The position numbers were made by a program, and so were the translations under genes. The notes below the pieces were generated by a model. The model made no database searches and was not told the DNA's origin. It was given only the letters and a program-made list of their open reading frames with translations. Shown in pieces: positions 44,798-52,736 of a stretch of DNA of 64,000 nt. Each line of letters starts with the position of its first letter. The first letter of the stretch is position 1. The stretch comes from Arthrobacter sp. ERGS1:01 (GTDB lineage Bacteria; Actinomycetota; Actinomycetes; Actinomycetales; Micrococcaceae). The stretch covers positions 3,472,001-3,536,000 of the forward strand of contig NZ_CP012479.1 in assembly GCF_001281315.1 (NCBI RefSeq). The letters are read 5' to 3'.

Positions 44798-45289
44798 ATG
44801 GAAATTATTGACAAGCTGCGGAACCTGATTGTTCTGTTGTGGCGCGAAGTCCTCAAGTTCGGCGCAGTGGGCGGCCTGGGCTGGGTGATCGACAACGGTA
44901 TCTATACGATTCTCTGGCACGGCCCCATGTCCGAAAGCACCATCAAAGCCCGCGTGGTATCCACGGTTGTCGCCACGCTGTTCGCCTGGTTCGCCAACCG
45001 TTATTGGACGTTCCGGCACCGCCGTTCCGAGCGGGTCTGGCGGGAATTCTCACTCTTTGTGGTCATGAACGTGCTGGGACTGGGAATCGTCCTGGCCTGC
45101 CAGGTGGTCTCCCGCTATGTTCTGGGCTACACCTCCTTTAGCGCCGATTTCATCTCCGGCGGCGTGATCGGCTTGATCCTTGGCACCATCTTCCGATTCC
45201 TGGCCTACCGGTACTTTGTTTTCACCGAGGAGCTCGCCGACGTGCTGGACACCTCCGACGACGTCGCCCTCGTCGGCCCCGGCCGCTAG
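44798..45289 (+). CDS. GtrA-family membrane protein
   Basis: A 163-residue protein with four membrane spans and the GtrA core: LKFGAVGGLGWVIDNGIY in the first span and FANRYWTFRHRR after the second. GtrA proteins are thought to move lipid-linked sugars in cell-surface glycan synthesis. A GGAAGG ribosome site precedes the ATG. It is divergent from secA2 and may belong to wall glycan assembly, as would the LCP protein elsewhere in the window. Confidence 0.85.
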   Translation: MEIIDKLRNLIVLLWREVLKFGAVGGLGWVIDNGIYTILWHGPMSESTIKARVVSTVVATLFAWFANRYWTFRHRRSERVWREFSLFVVMNVLGLGIVLACQVVSRYVLGYTSFSADFISGGVIGLILGTIFRFLAYRYFVFTEELADVLDTSDDVALVGPGR

Positions 45290-45298
45290 CCGTTCCGG

Positions 45299-45778
45299 TC
45301 AGGTCAGGAAATACTCGCTGCGCAGCTCCGCTGATACGGCGGGAATCCCCAGGGCCAGCATTTTCCAGCCGGCCCCCAAGGGTGTCCGGCCAAGCCTGGC
45401 CGCCAGCACGTCCAGACTTTCACCGTTCCGCCACCCGGTCCGCAACATCTCCTGGCCCTGCGGGGAATAGGGCTTCCCGGAATTCGCTACGGCATTCTCG
45501 TCGCCCAAACTCCCTTGGATGCCAAAGATCAAGCGGATCAGCCGGGTGACGATCTGCTCCACCTCAAGGCCGCAGATCTCTTCAAGGCTGTACAGATCCA
45601 CTCCCTGGTCATAGAGCTCCAGCACCTGGACAGTCTCGGCATGGGTCCAATCCCTTTCAAAGGAGTCCAGGTACGTCGGCCAGACGGTGACAACCACGTC
45701 CTGCGACTTCCGCGGCCGCCGGGGCGGTACGCACACGGGAATTTCCGTTTCTTCGGTCCAGGCTCCGATTTCAGTCAC
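45299..45778 (-). CDS. Protein with two helix-turn-helix-like repeats
   Basis: A 159-residue soluble protein of unknown family. It contains two similar helical blocks, DWTHAETVQVLELYDQGVDL with EEICGLEVEQIVTRL, and YSPQGQEMLRTGWRNGESLD with LAARLGRTPLGAGWKML. Both resemble small Myb/SANT-like helix-turn-helix units starting with an aromatic residue. DNA binding is possible but not shown. The GTG at 45778 follows GGAGG. It ends 9 bp from the convergent gtrA-like gene. Confidence 0.6.
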   Translation of the reverse strand: MTEIGAWTEETEIPVCVPPRRPRKSQDVVVTVWPTYLDSFERDWTHAETVQVLELYDQGVDLYSLEEICGLEVEQIVTRLIRLIFGIQGSLGDENAVANSGKPYSPQGQEMLRTGWRNGESLDVLAARLGRTPLGAGWKMLALGIPAVSAELRSEYFLT

Positions 45779-45875
45779 TGTGCGCCTCCAGAATCACGAT
45801 CCTTCGATTGCACTGAACCCTAGCCGCGGGCTCCGACACTCGGCGGCGTTGACCTGCGGATCCCGCGCCCCAAGG

Positions 45876-46562
45876 TCAGGGCCGGCAGCGGGCCACGACG
45901 GCGTCGATCTGCCCAGCCGTGACTCCGTTGGCCAGCAGGAAGGCCCGTACGTCGAGGCCGCCGGCAAATCCCGCCACGGCGTGACCGCGGTCCGCCACCA
46001 CACCGGCCAGTTCCGCATCCGCCAGATAGTGCTCGTAAGGGTGTTTCACGGGGGATATCAGGTGCCATTCATTGATGCCGCGGGCGGCAAGTTCATCCTG
46101 GCGCCCAATCTCCTCCGATTGCCCGGCCAGGGCCAGCAGCATCGTGGCAATGAGTCCCGTCCGGTCCCGCCCGGCCGAACAATGGATCACCACGGCTCCC
46201 CGCGCCACGGCCAATTCCTTGAATACGTCGGCCACGCGGTCCGGAAACAGGCGCAGGATGTCTGCATAGAGCCTCGGATGGTTCATATAGGGGTGGAACA
46301 GTTCCGGGTACCGGGCATCGTCGGGGTTTTCCGTGGGCGAGTTGACGACGTCGAACCCGGCCATCGCCTCCTCTCCCACCACAGGGTCGGTGGGCCGGCG
46401 CTTGCGCTCCCCCGGATTCCGCAGGTCGATCACGGTGCGGACGCCGTCGTCGTACACCTGCGCCCAGCCGCGCTCGGTGAGCCATTCGCTGCGGCCCATC
46501 CGGTAGATGTCGCCGGCCAGCCGGCGGGCGTTGACGGCACCCTCCCACTGGGGCTCGTGCAT
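45876..46562 (-). CDS. Tyrosine-protein phosphatase, DSP/PTP-like
   Basis: A 228-residue phosphatase with the P-loop HCSAGRDRTG, where Cys is the nucleophile and Arg binds phosphate. An upstream TVIDLRNPGERKRRP motif is typical of the bacterial Y_phosphatase3 family. It probably removes phosphate from tyrosine residues or phosphoinositide-like substrates. The ATG at 46562 lies 2 bp behind the stop of the acetyltransferase gene, so the two form an operon. Confidence 0.85.
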   Translation of the reverse strand: MHEPQWEGAVNARRLAGDIYRMGRSEWLTERGWAQVYDDGVRTVIDLRNPGERKRRPTDPVVGEEAMAGFDVVNSPTENPDDARYPELFHPYMNHPRLYADILRLFPDRVADVFKELAVARGAVVIHCSAGRDRTGLIATMLLALAGQSEEIGRQDELAARGINEWHLISPVKHPYEHYLADAELAGVVADRGHAVAGFAGGLDVRAFLLANGVTAGQIDAVVARCRP

Positions 46563-46564
46563 GC

Positions 46565-47173
46565 TCAGCGCTGCTTGGCCAGGCGGAAGTCGAGTCCGCT
46601 GCGGACCTGCGGCCACTCGGAGGCGATGATGGAGAAGACCACGGTGTCCCGCAGTGAGCCGTCCGGCATGCGGCGATGGGCCCGGAGCACGCCGTCCTGC
46701 TTGGCGCCCAGGCGGGCAATGGCCTCACGGGACTGGGAATTCATCCAGTGCGTGTGGAAATCCACCGCCGCGCAACCCAGCGAGTCAAAGGCATGCGCAA
46801 GCAGCAGCCGCTTGCTGTCGGGGTTGGTCCCGGTTCCCTGCGAACTGGCGGCATTCCACGTTGCGCCAATGGCAAGCCGCGGGACCGAAAGGTCTATGGC
46901 GTAGTAGCTGGTCAGTCCGATGATGCGGCCGGGCTCCCCGGTCACGGGATCATTCAATCGTGTTGTGAAGGACAGTTCGGTCCCCGCGTCCCGGGCGGCC
47001 AGGCGTTTCTGGATCTCAGCGCGCATGCCCTCGGGCCGCGGCACGTGGGTGTACCAAAGGTTCCACAGCTCGCCATCGGACGCCGCCTCGACCAGACCGT
47101 CGTGGTGGTCCTCGTTCAACGGCTCGAGAGTAACGTATTTTCCGCGGAGGGTGATGGGCTCAATGGCTGTCAT
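46565..47173 (-). CDS. GNAT-family N-acetyltransferase
   Basis: A 202-residue GNAT protein of the RimL type, beginning LRGKYVTLEPLNEDHHDGLVEA. The acetyl-CoA loop is degenerate: GTGTNPDSKRLLL replaces the usual Q/RxxGxG/A. The C-terminal NSQSREAIARLGAKQDGVLR is well kept. A TAGGGT box (47181-47186) lies 7 bases before the ATG, suggesting a leaderless transcript that continues into the phosphatase gene. Substrate is unknown. Confidence 0.82.
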   Translation of the reverse strand: MTAIEPITLRGKYVTLEPLNEDHHDGLVEAASDGELWNLWYTHVPRPEGMRAEIQKRLAARDAGTELSFTTRLNDPVTGEPGRIIGLTSYYAIDLSVPRLAIGATWNAASSQGTGTNPDSKRLLLAHAFDSLGCAAVDFHTHWMNSQSREAIARLGAKQDGVLRAHRRMPDGSLRDTVVFSIIASEWPQVRSGLDFRLAKQR

Positions 47174-47216
47174 AGGAAAAACCCTAGTCGACGCCGCGCG
47201 CCATTACTTCTGCGTC

Positions 47217-47273
47217 GAGTTTGTTGTTAACCACGCGCCACTTTCAAAGTGGCGCGTGGTTCGCGGCAAACTC
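47217..47273. repeat. 57-nt composite palindrome between divergent genes
   Basis: A perfect inverted repeat, AACCACGCGCCACTTT (47229-47244) and its complement (47246-47261), is centred on one C. Outside it, after 5 unpaired bases each side, GAGTTTG (47217-47223) pairs with CAAACTC (47267-47273). The structure is symmetric about base 47245. It lies between divergent promoters, so an operator or a small inserted repeat is more likely than a terminator. Confidence 0.75.
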
Positions 47274-47325
47274 ATCGCACGCATAAACACTGGACGTCCG
47301 GCACGCAGCCCAGCAAACTTTGATC

Positions 47326-47760
47326 ATGGCATATTCCCTGCAAATAGTCGTTGACAGCCCCCATCCGCACGCGCTGGCCGATTGGTGGGCCGAAACCATG
47401 GGTTGGGAGGTGGAGCCCTCCGACGAAGCGTTCATCCGCATCATGGTGGAACAGGGCCACGCCACCGAGGACCAGACCACGCACCACAACGGCAAGCTGG
47501 TCTGGGCCGTGGGGCAGGCCATCACGGCCGGACAGACGGCCGGAACCGGGCAGCCGCGGATCCTGTTCCAGCTCGGCACCGACGCCAAGCAGGGGAAGAA
47601 CCGCGTGCACTGGGACGTGCGGCTGGACGGCGAGGACAAGGCGGCCGTCCGGGCCCGCCTCGAGGAGCGCGGCGCAACGTTCCTGTGGGAGGCCAGCCAG
47701 GGGCCGTATTCCTGGATCACCATGGCCGACCCCGAAGGCAATGAATTCTGCATCGGCTGA
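47326..47760 (+). CDS. VOC/glyoxalase-like protein
   Basis: A 144-residue vicinal-oxygen-chelate fold protein. It has the typical half-module starting YSLQIVVDSPHPHALADWW and the closing ITMADPEGNEFCIG. Substrate and metal ligands are uncertain; members include glyoxalases, dioxygenases and drug-binding proteins. The ATG at 47326 is preceded by a CAAACT box (47314-47319), 6 bases upstream; a TTG two codons earlier is possible. It is followed by menB after 42 bp. Confidence 0.78.
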   Translation: MAYSLQIVVDSPHPHALADWWAETMGWEVEPSDEAFIRIMVEQGHATEDQTTHHNGKLVWAVGQAITAGQTAGTGQPRILFQLGTDAKQGKNRVHWDVRLDGEDKAAVRARLEERGATFLWEASQGPYSWITMADPEGNEFCIG

Positions 47761-47802
47761 GCGGGCAAAGCTGGGCCGGGCCCGGCCGCTAGAATCACTA
47801 GG

Positions 47803-48756
47803 GTGAGCGCAGATAATCTTCCCGAGCAGGTTTCCGACATCTTCGACCCCACCCGATGGCGTGTGGTGGAGGGCTTCGACTTCACGGACATGACGTACCA
47901 CCGCCAGGTGGAACGGGATTCGAGCGGTGCCATCACAAGAGACCTGCCCACGGTCCGCATCGCCTTCAACCGTCCCGAGGTGCGCAACGCCTTCCGCCCC
48001 GGCACCGTGGACGAACTGTACCGCGCCATGGACCACGCCCGCATGACCCCGGATGTGGCCACCGTGCTGCTGACGGGCAACGGACCCTCCCCCAAGGACG
48101 GCGGCCACAGCTTCTGCTCGGGCGGGGACCAGCGCATCCGGGGCCGCGACGGCTACAAGTATGCCGACGGGGACACGAAAGAAACCATCGACCCCGCCCG
48201 CGCCGGCCGCCTGCACATCCTGGAGGTCCAGCGGCTCATGCGCACCATGCCCAAGGTGGTGATCGCCGTCGTCAACGGCTGGGCCGCGGGCGGCGGGCAC
48301 TCCCTGCACGTGGTGGCCGACCTTTCCATCGCCTCCCGCCAGCACGGGAAGTTCAAACAGACCGACGCGACGGTGGGCTCGTTCGACGCCGGCTACGGTT
48401 CCGCGCTGCTGGCCCGCCAGATCGGCCAAAAGGCTGCCCGGGAAATCTTCTTCCTTGCCCGCGAGTATTCCGCCGAGGACATGGTCCGCATGGGGGCCGT
48501 CAATGAGGCCGTGGACCACGCGGAGCTGGAAAACACGGCGCTGGAATACGCCGCGGACATTGCCCGGCAGTCCCCGCAGGCCATCCGCATGCTCAAGTTT
48601 GCGTTCAACCTGGCCGATGACGGCCTCGCCGGCCAGCAGGTCTTCGCCGGGGAGGCCACCCGCCTGGCGTACATGACCGACGAGGCCGTGGAGGGTAAGG
48701 AGGCGTTCTTGCAAAAGCGCGACCCCGACTGGTCCTCCTTCCCTTACTACTTCTAA
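47803..48756 (+). CDS. menB: 1,4-Dihydroxy-2-naphthoyl-CoA synthase
   Basis: A 317-residue crotonase-fold enzyme that closes the second ring of menaquinone. MenB signatures are CSGGDQRIRGRDGY, QTDATVGSFDAGYGSALLAR and the C-terminal KRDPDWSSFPYYF. Length is within the range of the actinobacterial form, which has an N-terminal extension. The GTG start at 47803 is 7 bases after a TAGAAT -10 box (47790-47795), with no ribosome site, indicating a leaderless message. It starts the menB-menE unit. Confidence 0.95.
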   Translation: MSADNLPEQVSDIFDPTRWRVVEGFDFTDMTYHRQVERDSSGAITRDLPTVRIAFNRPEVRNAFRPGTVDELYRAMDHARMTPDVATVLLTGNGPSPKDGGHSFCSGGDQRIRGRDGYKYADGDTKETIDPARAGRLHILEVQRLMRTMPKVVIAVVNGWAAGGGHSLHVVADLSIASRQHGKFKQTDATVGSFDAGYGSALLARQIGQKAAREIFFLAREYSAEDMVRMGAVNEAVDHAELENTALEYAADIARQSPQAIRMLKFAFNLADDGLAGQQVFAGEATRLAYMTDEAVEGKEAFLQKRDPDWSSFPYYF

Positions 48757-48768
48757 TAGGCACCCCAC

Positions 48769-49932
48769 ATGACCATTGAACCCCTGCTCAAAGCCCTCTC
48801 CGACGCCCTGCACGGCGAGGGCCCTGCCGTGCAAATCACGGCCCCCGCAACTCCCGGTGAGGCCGCCGAATTCACCTTGATCCCGCAGGACCAGCTCGGA
48901 CTGCCGGCGGGCAGCGACACCGAAATCGCCGCCGTCGTCCTCACCTCCGGCAGCACGGGCCAGCCCAAGCGGACCATGCTCAGCGTCGATGCCCTGGCGG
49001 CGTCGTCGGTGGGCACGGCCATGGCGTTGCGCGGCGAGGGGCAATGGCTGCTGGCCCTGCCCATGCACTATGTGGCCGGGCTGCAGGTGCTGGTCAGGTC
49101 CCTGTTCGCGGGCACCCGCCCCTGGGTCATGGACCTCTCCGGCGGCTTCACGCCCGAGGCCTTCACGGCCGCGGCGGAGGAATTGACCGACAAGTTGCGC
49201 TTCACCTCGCTGGTGCCCACGCAACTGACCCGCCTGCTCACCAACCCGTCTGCCGAAACGCTCACGGTGCTGCGCCGCTTCAACGGGATCCTGCTGGGCG
49301 GCGCCCCGGCCAGCCCGGTGCTGCTGGAGGCGGCCCGCGGCGCCGGCATCAACGTCATCACAACCTACGGCATGAGCGAAACCTGCGGCGGTTGCGTGTA
49401 CGACGGTGTCCCCCTGGAAGGCGTGGAGGTCGCCATCCGCGACGGCCGGGTCTGGCTGGGTGGCGAGGTGCTGGCCGAGGGCTACCTGGGCGACGACACG
49501 TTGACCGCCGGCGCCTTCTTCGACGAAGAGCTCGACGGCGAAACCGTGCGCTGGTACCAAACCGGCGACCTGGGCGAACTCGACGCGGAGGGGCGTTTGC
49601 GCGTCCTGGGCCGGGTGGACGACGTCATCATCAGTGGCGGCCTGAAGATCTCCGCGGCGGCGGTCACCGACGGGCTGCACCGGGTGCAGGGCGTGCGCGA
49701 GGCATTCGTGGGCCCCGTGGACTCCGCGGAGTGGGGCCAGCAGGTGGCCGCGCTCGTAGTGGGCTCCTGCTCCGCCGACGAGCTGCTGGCCGGCGCCGCC
49801 GCCGTCCTGGAGCCACACCTGGTACCCAAGACTGTGGTGTTCGTCTCCGAGCTGCCCGTGCTATCGACCGGAAAACCCGACAGGAACGCCATTTTGGCCC
49901 TGTTGGCGGACGCCGCGACCACCGGATCCTAG
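48769..49932 (+). CDS. menE: o-Succinylbenzoate-CoA ligase
   Basis: A 387-residue AMP-forming ligase, which activates o-succinylbenzoate before MenB. The adenylation motifs are LTSGSTGQPK, TYGMSETCGG, YQTGDLGELD and the C-terminal STGKPDR with the catalytic Lys. At 387 residues it is of the short actinobacterial MenE type. It follows menB by 12 bp. Its substrate is the product of MenC, encoded at the other end of the window. Confidence 0.93.
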   Translation: MTIEPLLKALSDALHGEGPAVQITAPATPGEAAEFTLIPQDQLGLPAGSDTEIAAVVLTSGSTGQPKRTMLSVDALAASSVGTAMALRGEGQWLLALPMHYVAGLQVLVRSLFAGTRPWVMDLSGGFTPEAFTAAAEELTDKLRFTSLVPTQLTRLLTNPSAETLTVLRRFNGILLGGAPASPVLLEAARGAGINVITTYGMSETCGGCVYDGVPLEGVEVAIRDGRVWLGGEVLAEGYLGDDTLTAGAFFDEELDGETVRWYQTGDLGELDAEGRLRVLGRVDDVIISGGLKISAAAVTDGLHRVQGVREAFVGPVDSAEWGQQVAALVVGSCSADELLAGAAAVLEPHLVPKTVVFVSELPVLSTGKPDRNAILALLADAATTGS

Positions 49933-50040
49933 GGCCCACCCGGCACAATGGAAGCAGGCGGGTCTTCGCGGCACGGTTGCGAAGCGCGCCGACCTCGATT
50001 TTCCCTGTCATTTTTGTAGTTCCCGCGAAGGAGTAGTGCT

Positions 50041-50919
50041 GTGGCCACTGTTGGTCAATGGATTCAAGGTGCCCGGTTGCGGACGCTTCCGATGGCGGTG
50101 GCACCGGTGATCATCGGCACCGCGGCCGCCTACGACCTCGATGCCCTGCATTGGGGCCGGGCCGTACTGGCCGCCCTCGTGGCGTTGCTGCTGCAGATCG
50201 GCGTGAACTACGCCAACGACTACTCCGACGGCATCCGCGGCACCGACGAGGTCCGCGTGGGCCCGCTGCGCCTGGTGGGATCCGGGGTGGCCAAGCCGCA
50301 GCACGTGAAAATGGCCGCGTTCACCGCCCTGGGCCTGGCCATGGTGGCCGGCCTGGCGCTGGTGTTCCTGTCCCAGGCCTGGTGGCTGCTGCTGGTGGGT
50401 GCCGGCGCCGTACTGGCCGCCTGGGGCTACACAGGCGGCAAGAACCCCTACGGCTACATGGGCCTGGGCGACGTTTTCGTGTTCTTCTTCTTTGGCCCGG
50501 TCGCCACGCTCGGCACCACGTTCACCCAGGCCGGCTCGGTGAGCACGGCGGCAGTCCTGGGCTCCATCGCGACCGGACTGATCGCCGTCGCACTTCTAAT
50601 GGCGAACAACGTCCGCGACATCCCCACGGACAGTGAGGTGGGCAAGCGGACGCTCGCGGTGCGGCTCGGGGACAGGAATGCACGGCTGAGCTACGTGGTG
50701 ATGCTGGCGCTGTCGGTGGCCATCATGATGTTCCTGGTGCCCGCGAAACCGTGGCTGCTGCTGGTGCTGCTGCTCATCCCATTCATGCTTATGCCCAGCT
50801 GGATCATGCTCAAGGGCAAGAAGCGCAAGAGCCTGATCCCGGTCCTGAAGCAGACGGGCCTGCTCAACCTGGGCTTCAGCGTGCTGTTCTCCGCCGCAAT
50901 GGTGCTGACCCACCTCTGA
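50041..50919 (+). CDS. menA: 1,4-Dihydroxy-2-naphthoate polyprenyltransferase
   Basis: A 292-residue UbiA-superfamily membrane enzyme that prenylates dihydroxynaphthoate to demethylmenaquinone. The two Asp-rich motifs are NYANDYSDGIRGTD and NNVRDIPTDSEVGKR. About eight to nine spans are predicted. The GTG start at 50041 follows an AAGGAG ribosome site. It lies 108 bp behind menE and is likely transcribed with menB-menE or from a promoter in that gap. Confidence 0.94.
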   Translation: MATVGQWIQGARLRTLPMAVAPVIIGTAAAYDLDALHWGRAVLAALVALLLQIGVNYANDYSDGIRGTDEVRVGPLRLVGSGVAKPQHVKMAAFTALGLAMVAGLALVFLSQAWWLLLVGAGAVLAAWGYTGGKNPYGYMGLGDVFVFFFFGPVATLGTTFTQAGSVSTAAVLGSIATGLIAVALLMANNVRDIPTDSEVGKRTLAVRLGDRNARLSYVVMLALSVAIMMFLVPAKPWLLLVLLLIPFMLMPSWIMLKGKKRKSLIPVLKQTGLLNLGFSVLFSAAMVLTHL

Positions 50920-50941
50920 GCCCCACCGCTTCGCAGATAAG

Positions 50942-51583
50942 TCAGTCCTTGCGGGTGATCCACTTTTCGAAGGACGCCACGGCCTCGGGCTTGCCCGTGA
51001 TGTCGACGGCGGCCGCCGCACGGCGGCCGCCCAGATACAGGGCCAGTTCCACCGGGCTGCCGGCAATCACGACGCCGTCCACGCCCTTGCGGACCACGGC
51101 GGATTCCTTCCCAGGCCAGGCAAGGCTCACCCCCACGGGGCTTGAGCGGTAGCTCAACCGGGCCATGAGCGGCATGCGCTTCCACAGCGCATCCAGCTGG
51201 GCGGCCGGCAATTCCCGCGGCTCCACAGGCCCGGCGCCACGGCGGAGGTCCTCATGGTGGATGACGTATTCGAGCAGCTGCACGGCGTCGCCAAACCACG
51301 TCATGGGGTTCAACGGGCCCGTGCCGGCGGCGAACCTGGCCACCAACGCCTTGTAGCCTTCGGGGGTTACTGCCGTGGCCACGAGTTGGCCCAGGTGCTT
51401 CTCCTGGCCGGGCGGGGCCTTGGCGGTCTCGTCCTTCAGCCGTGCAAAGGGCGTGTGCTCGCGTTGCACCAGGTGCCCCAGGAGCCTGCGTGCATTCCAC
51501 CCCTCACACAGGGTGGGCGCCTCCGGATCCGTCGCGTTGAAGGTTGCCACGAGGGCCTGCCGTTCCGTATCCATCCACCGCAT
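50942..51583 (-). CDS. DinB-like/mycothiol-dependent maleylpyruvate isomerase-type protein (TIGR03085 type)
   Basis: A 213-residue protein of the actinobacterial family TIGR03085. It has the N-terminal four-helix DinB-like start (DTERQALVATFNATDPEAPTL), GWNARRLLGHLVQREH and VIHHEDLRRG, where the His residues can bind a metal. Members are presumed mycothiol- or metal-dependent transferases; the reaction is unknown. The ATG at 51583 follows an AAGGA ribosome site. It is convergent with menA. Confidence 0.8.
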   Translation of the reverse strand: MRWMDTERQALVATFNATDPEAPTLCEGWNARRLLGHLVQREHTPFARLKDETAKAPPGQEKHLGQLVATAVTPEGYKALVARFAAGTGPLNPMTWFGDAVQLLEYVIHHEDLRRGAGPVEPRELPAAQLDALWKRMPLMARLSYRSSPVGVSLAWPGKESAVVRKGVDGVVIAGSPVELALYLGGRRAAAAVDITGKPEAVASFEKWITRKD

Positions 51584-51676
51584 GCGCGGATCCTTCCACA
51601 CTGATTTCGGGGGTCTTGGCGGCGCCTTGTGGGCCGGTTGCGCTGCTCCGCTGTTCGGCAGCGCTGTGCGGCCGGA

Positions 51677-51997
51677 TTATTCGGCCGGGCGGACCTTGGG
51701 TTTGCGGTCGGCGTCAATCCAGACATCCGGGTTGGCGTCGATCAGGGAGTCCTCGGCGTCGGCGTCGGCCAGGGCGCTTGCCGACTGGGTGGTGTCGGCG
51801 TTCGGGGCAAAGCGGTCGGCGATCACGGCCGTGGCCCCGTCGCGCTGCTTGCGCAGGAAGAAGAAGCTCACCACAAAGGCGCAGAGGGCCGCAATCAGGG
51901 CCGCGGTCATGGGGGTGAAGTTCAGCGCAAGCTTGGCGATGAGGAAGAACGCCACAAAGAGCACGCCGCGAATCAGGGAGTATTTGAAGAAAGCCAC
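51677..51997 (-). CDS. DUF4229 membrane protein
   Basis: A 106-residue protein with two adjacent membrane spans near residues 10-48 (IRGVLFVAFFLIAKLALNF and MTAALIAALCAFVVSFFFL) and an acidic cytoplasmic tail. This fits the actinobacterial family DUF4229, which has no known function. The GTG at 51997 lies 7 bases after a perfect TAAACT box (52010-52005), so the longer upstream frame is rejected. The family is often found beside menaquinone and heme-export genes, as here. Confidence 0.8.
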   Translation of the reverse strand: MAFFKYSLIRGVLFVAFFLIAKLALNFTPMTAALIAALCAFVVSFFFLRKQRDGATAVIADRFAPNADTTQSASALADADAEDSLIDANPDVWIDADRKPKVRPAE

Positions 51998-52070
51998 GGC
52001 GCTTAGTTTAGCCGTTGAAGCTGGACGTCCGCCCCGAGCGTCAATTTGGCCCGCGACGGTAGAATGAGGC

Positions 52071-52532
52071 ATGCGCTATATCCCAGTGATCTTCGGTGTT
52101 GTTCTCTTCATTTACGGGCTCATCGACTGCCTTCGCAGCGACCCCGCGGATGTTCGCAGCATTCCCAAACCCGCCTGGATCCTGGTGATTTTGCTGTTGC
52201 CGCTGGTCGGCGTCATCCTGTGGTTCTTCTTTGGCCGCCCCCGCTACTCGAACGCCGCGGCCTCACCGATGTCCGGCCGGGCCGGTGCGGGCCCCCGCGG
52301 CCCCTCGTATTCGGGTCGTCCCAACCAATATGTGGCCCCCGACGACGACCCCGAGTTCCTGCGCAACCTCCAGCTGTCCCAGGCACAGAAGGCCGAGGCG
52401 GAGCGGCTGCGCAAACTCAAGGCCGAACTCGATGCCCGCGAAGCCAAGATCCGTGCCGACGAGGCCCGCGAGGAAAAGCTCCGGGCGGACAAGCACCGCG
52501 AGGAACACCCCAACGACGAGACGAAGCACTAG
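52071..52532 (+). CDS. PLDc_N-domain membrane protein
   Basis: A 153-residue protein with the PLDc_N two-span module at its start (MRYIPVIFGVVLFIYGLIDC and WILVILLLPLVGVILWFFFGRPR). A glycine/proline-rich spacer follows and then a charged region (about 105-150, KAEAERLRKLKAELDAREAK) likely to form a coiled coil. Function is unknown. A TAGAAT box (52060-52065) is 5 bases before the ATG. The gene is divergent from the DUF4229 gene, a common pairing in this lineage. Confidence 0.82.
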   Translation: MRYIPVIFGVVLFIYGLIDCLRSDPADVRSIPKPAWILVILLLPLVGVILWFFFGRPRYSNAAASPMSGRAGAGPRGPSYSGRPNQYVAPDDDPEFLRNLQLSQAQKAEAERLRKLKAELDAREAKIRADEAREEKLRADKHREEHPNDETKH

Positions 52533-52549
52533 AACCCGCCTCAGCCGAG

Positions 52550-52598
52550 TGCGCACTTAAGGTGACTCCCACACCACGGGGGTCACCTTTTCTGCGCA
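52550..52598. repeat. Palindrome H1 before the DUF559 gene
   Basis: TGCGCACTTAAGGTGACTCC (52550-52569) pairs imperfectly with the complement at 52578-52598, 21 bp with four mismatches and a short loop. It follows the PLDc_N stop by 17 bp and is closely related to palindrome H2 after the next gene. Confidence 0.75.
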
Positions 52599-52736
52599 AT
52601 GGGCCCGCCCGGGTCGGGTCCCGCCCGGCCGGAATTCTGGCCCGTATCCGCCGAAGCGGCCACTCGTTGTCCACAGATTCGTCGTTCAGGTCCGCAAGCC
52701 GCCCTGAACGGACCAACGGTCGGCGCTAATGGATGC

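Noticed and set aside
47272..49818. 848-codon minus-strand frame across menB and menE
   Set aside because: It is the antisense shadow of two clear men genes; composition is Gly/His/Val-rich without domains.
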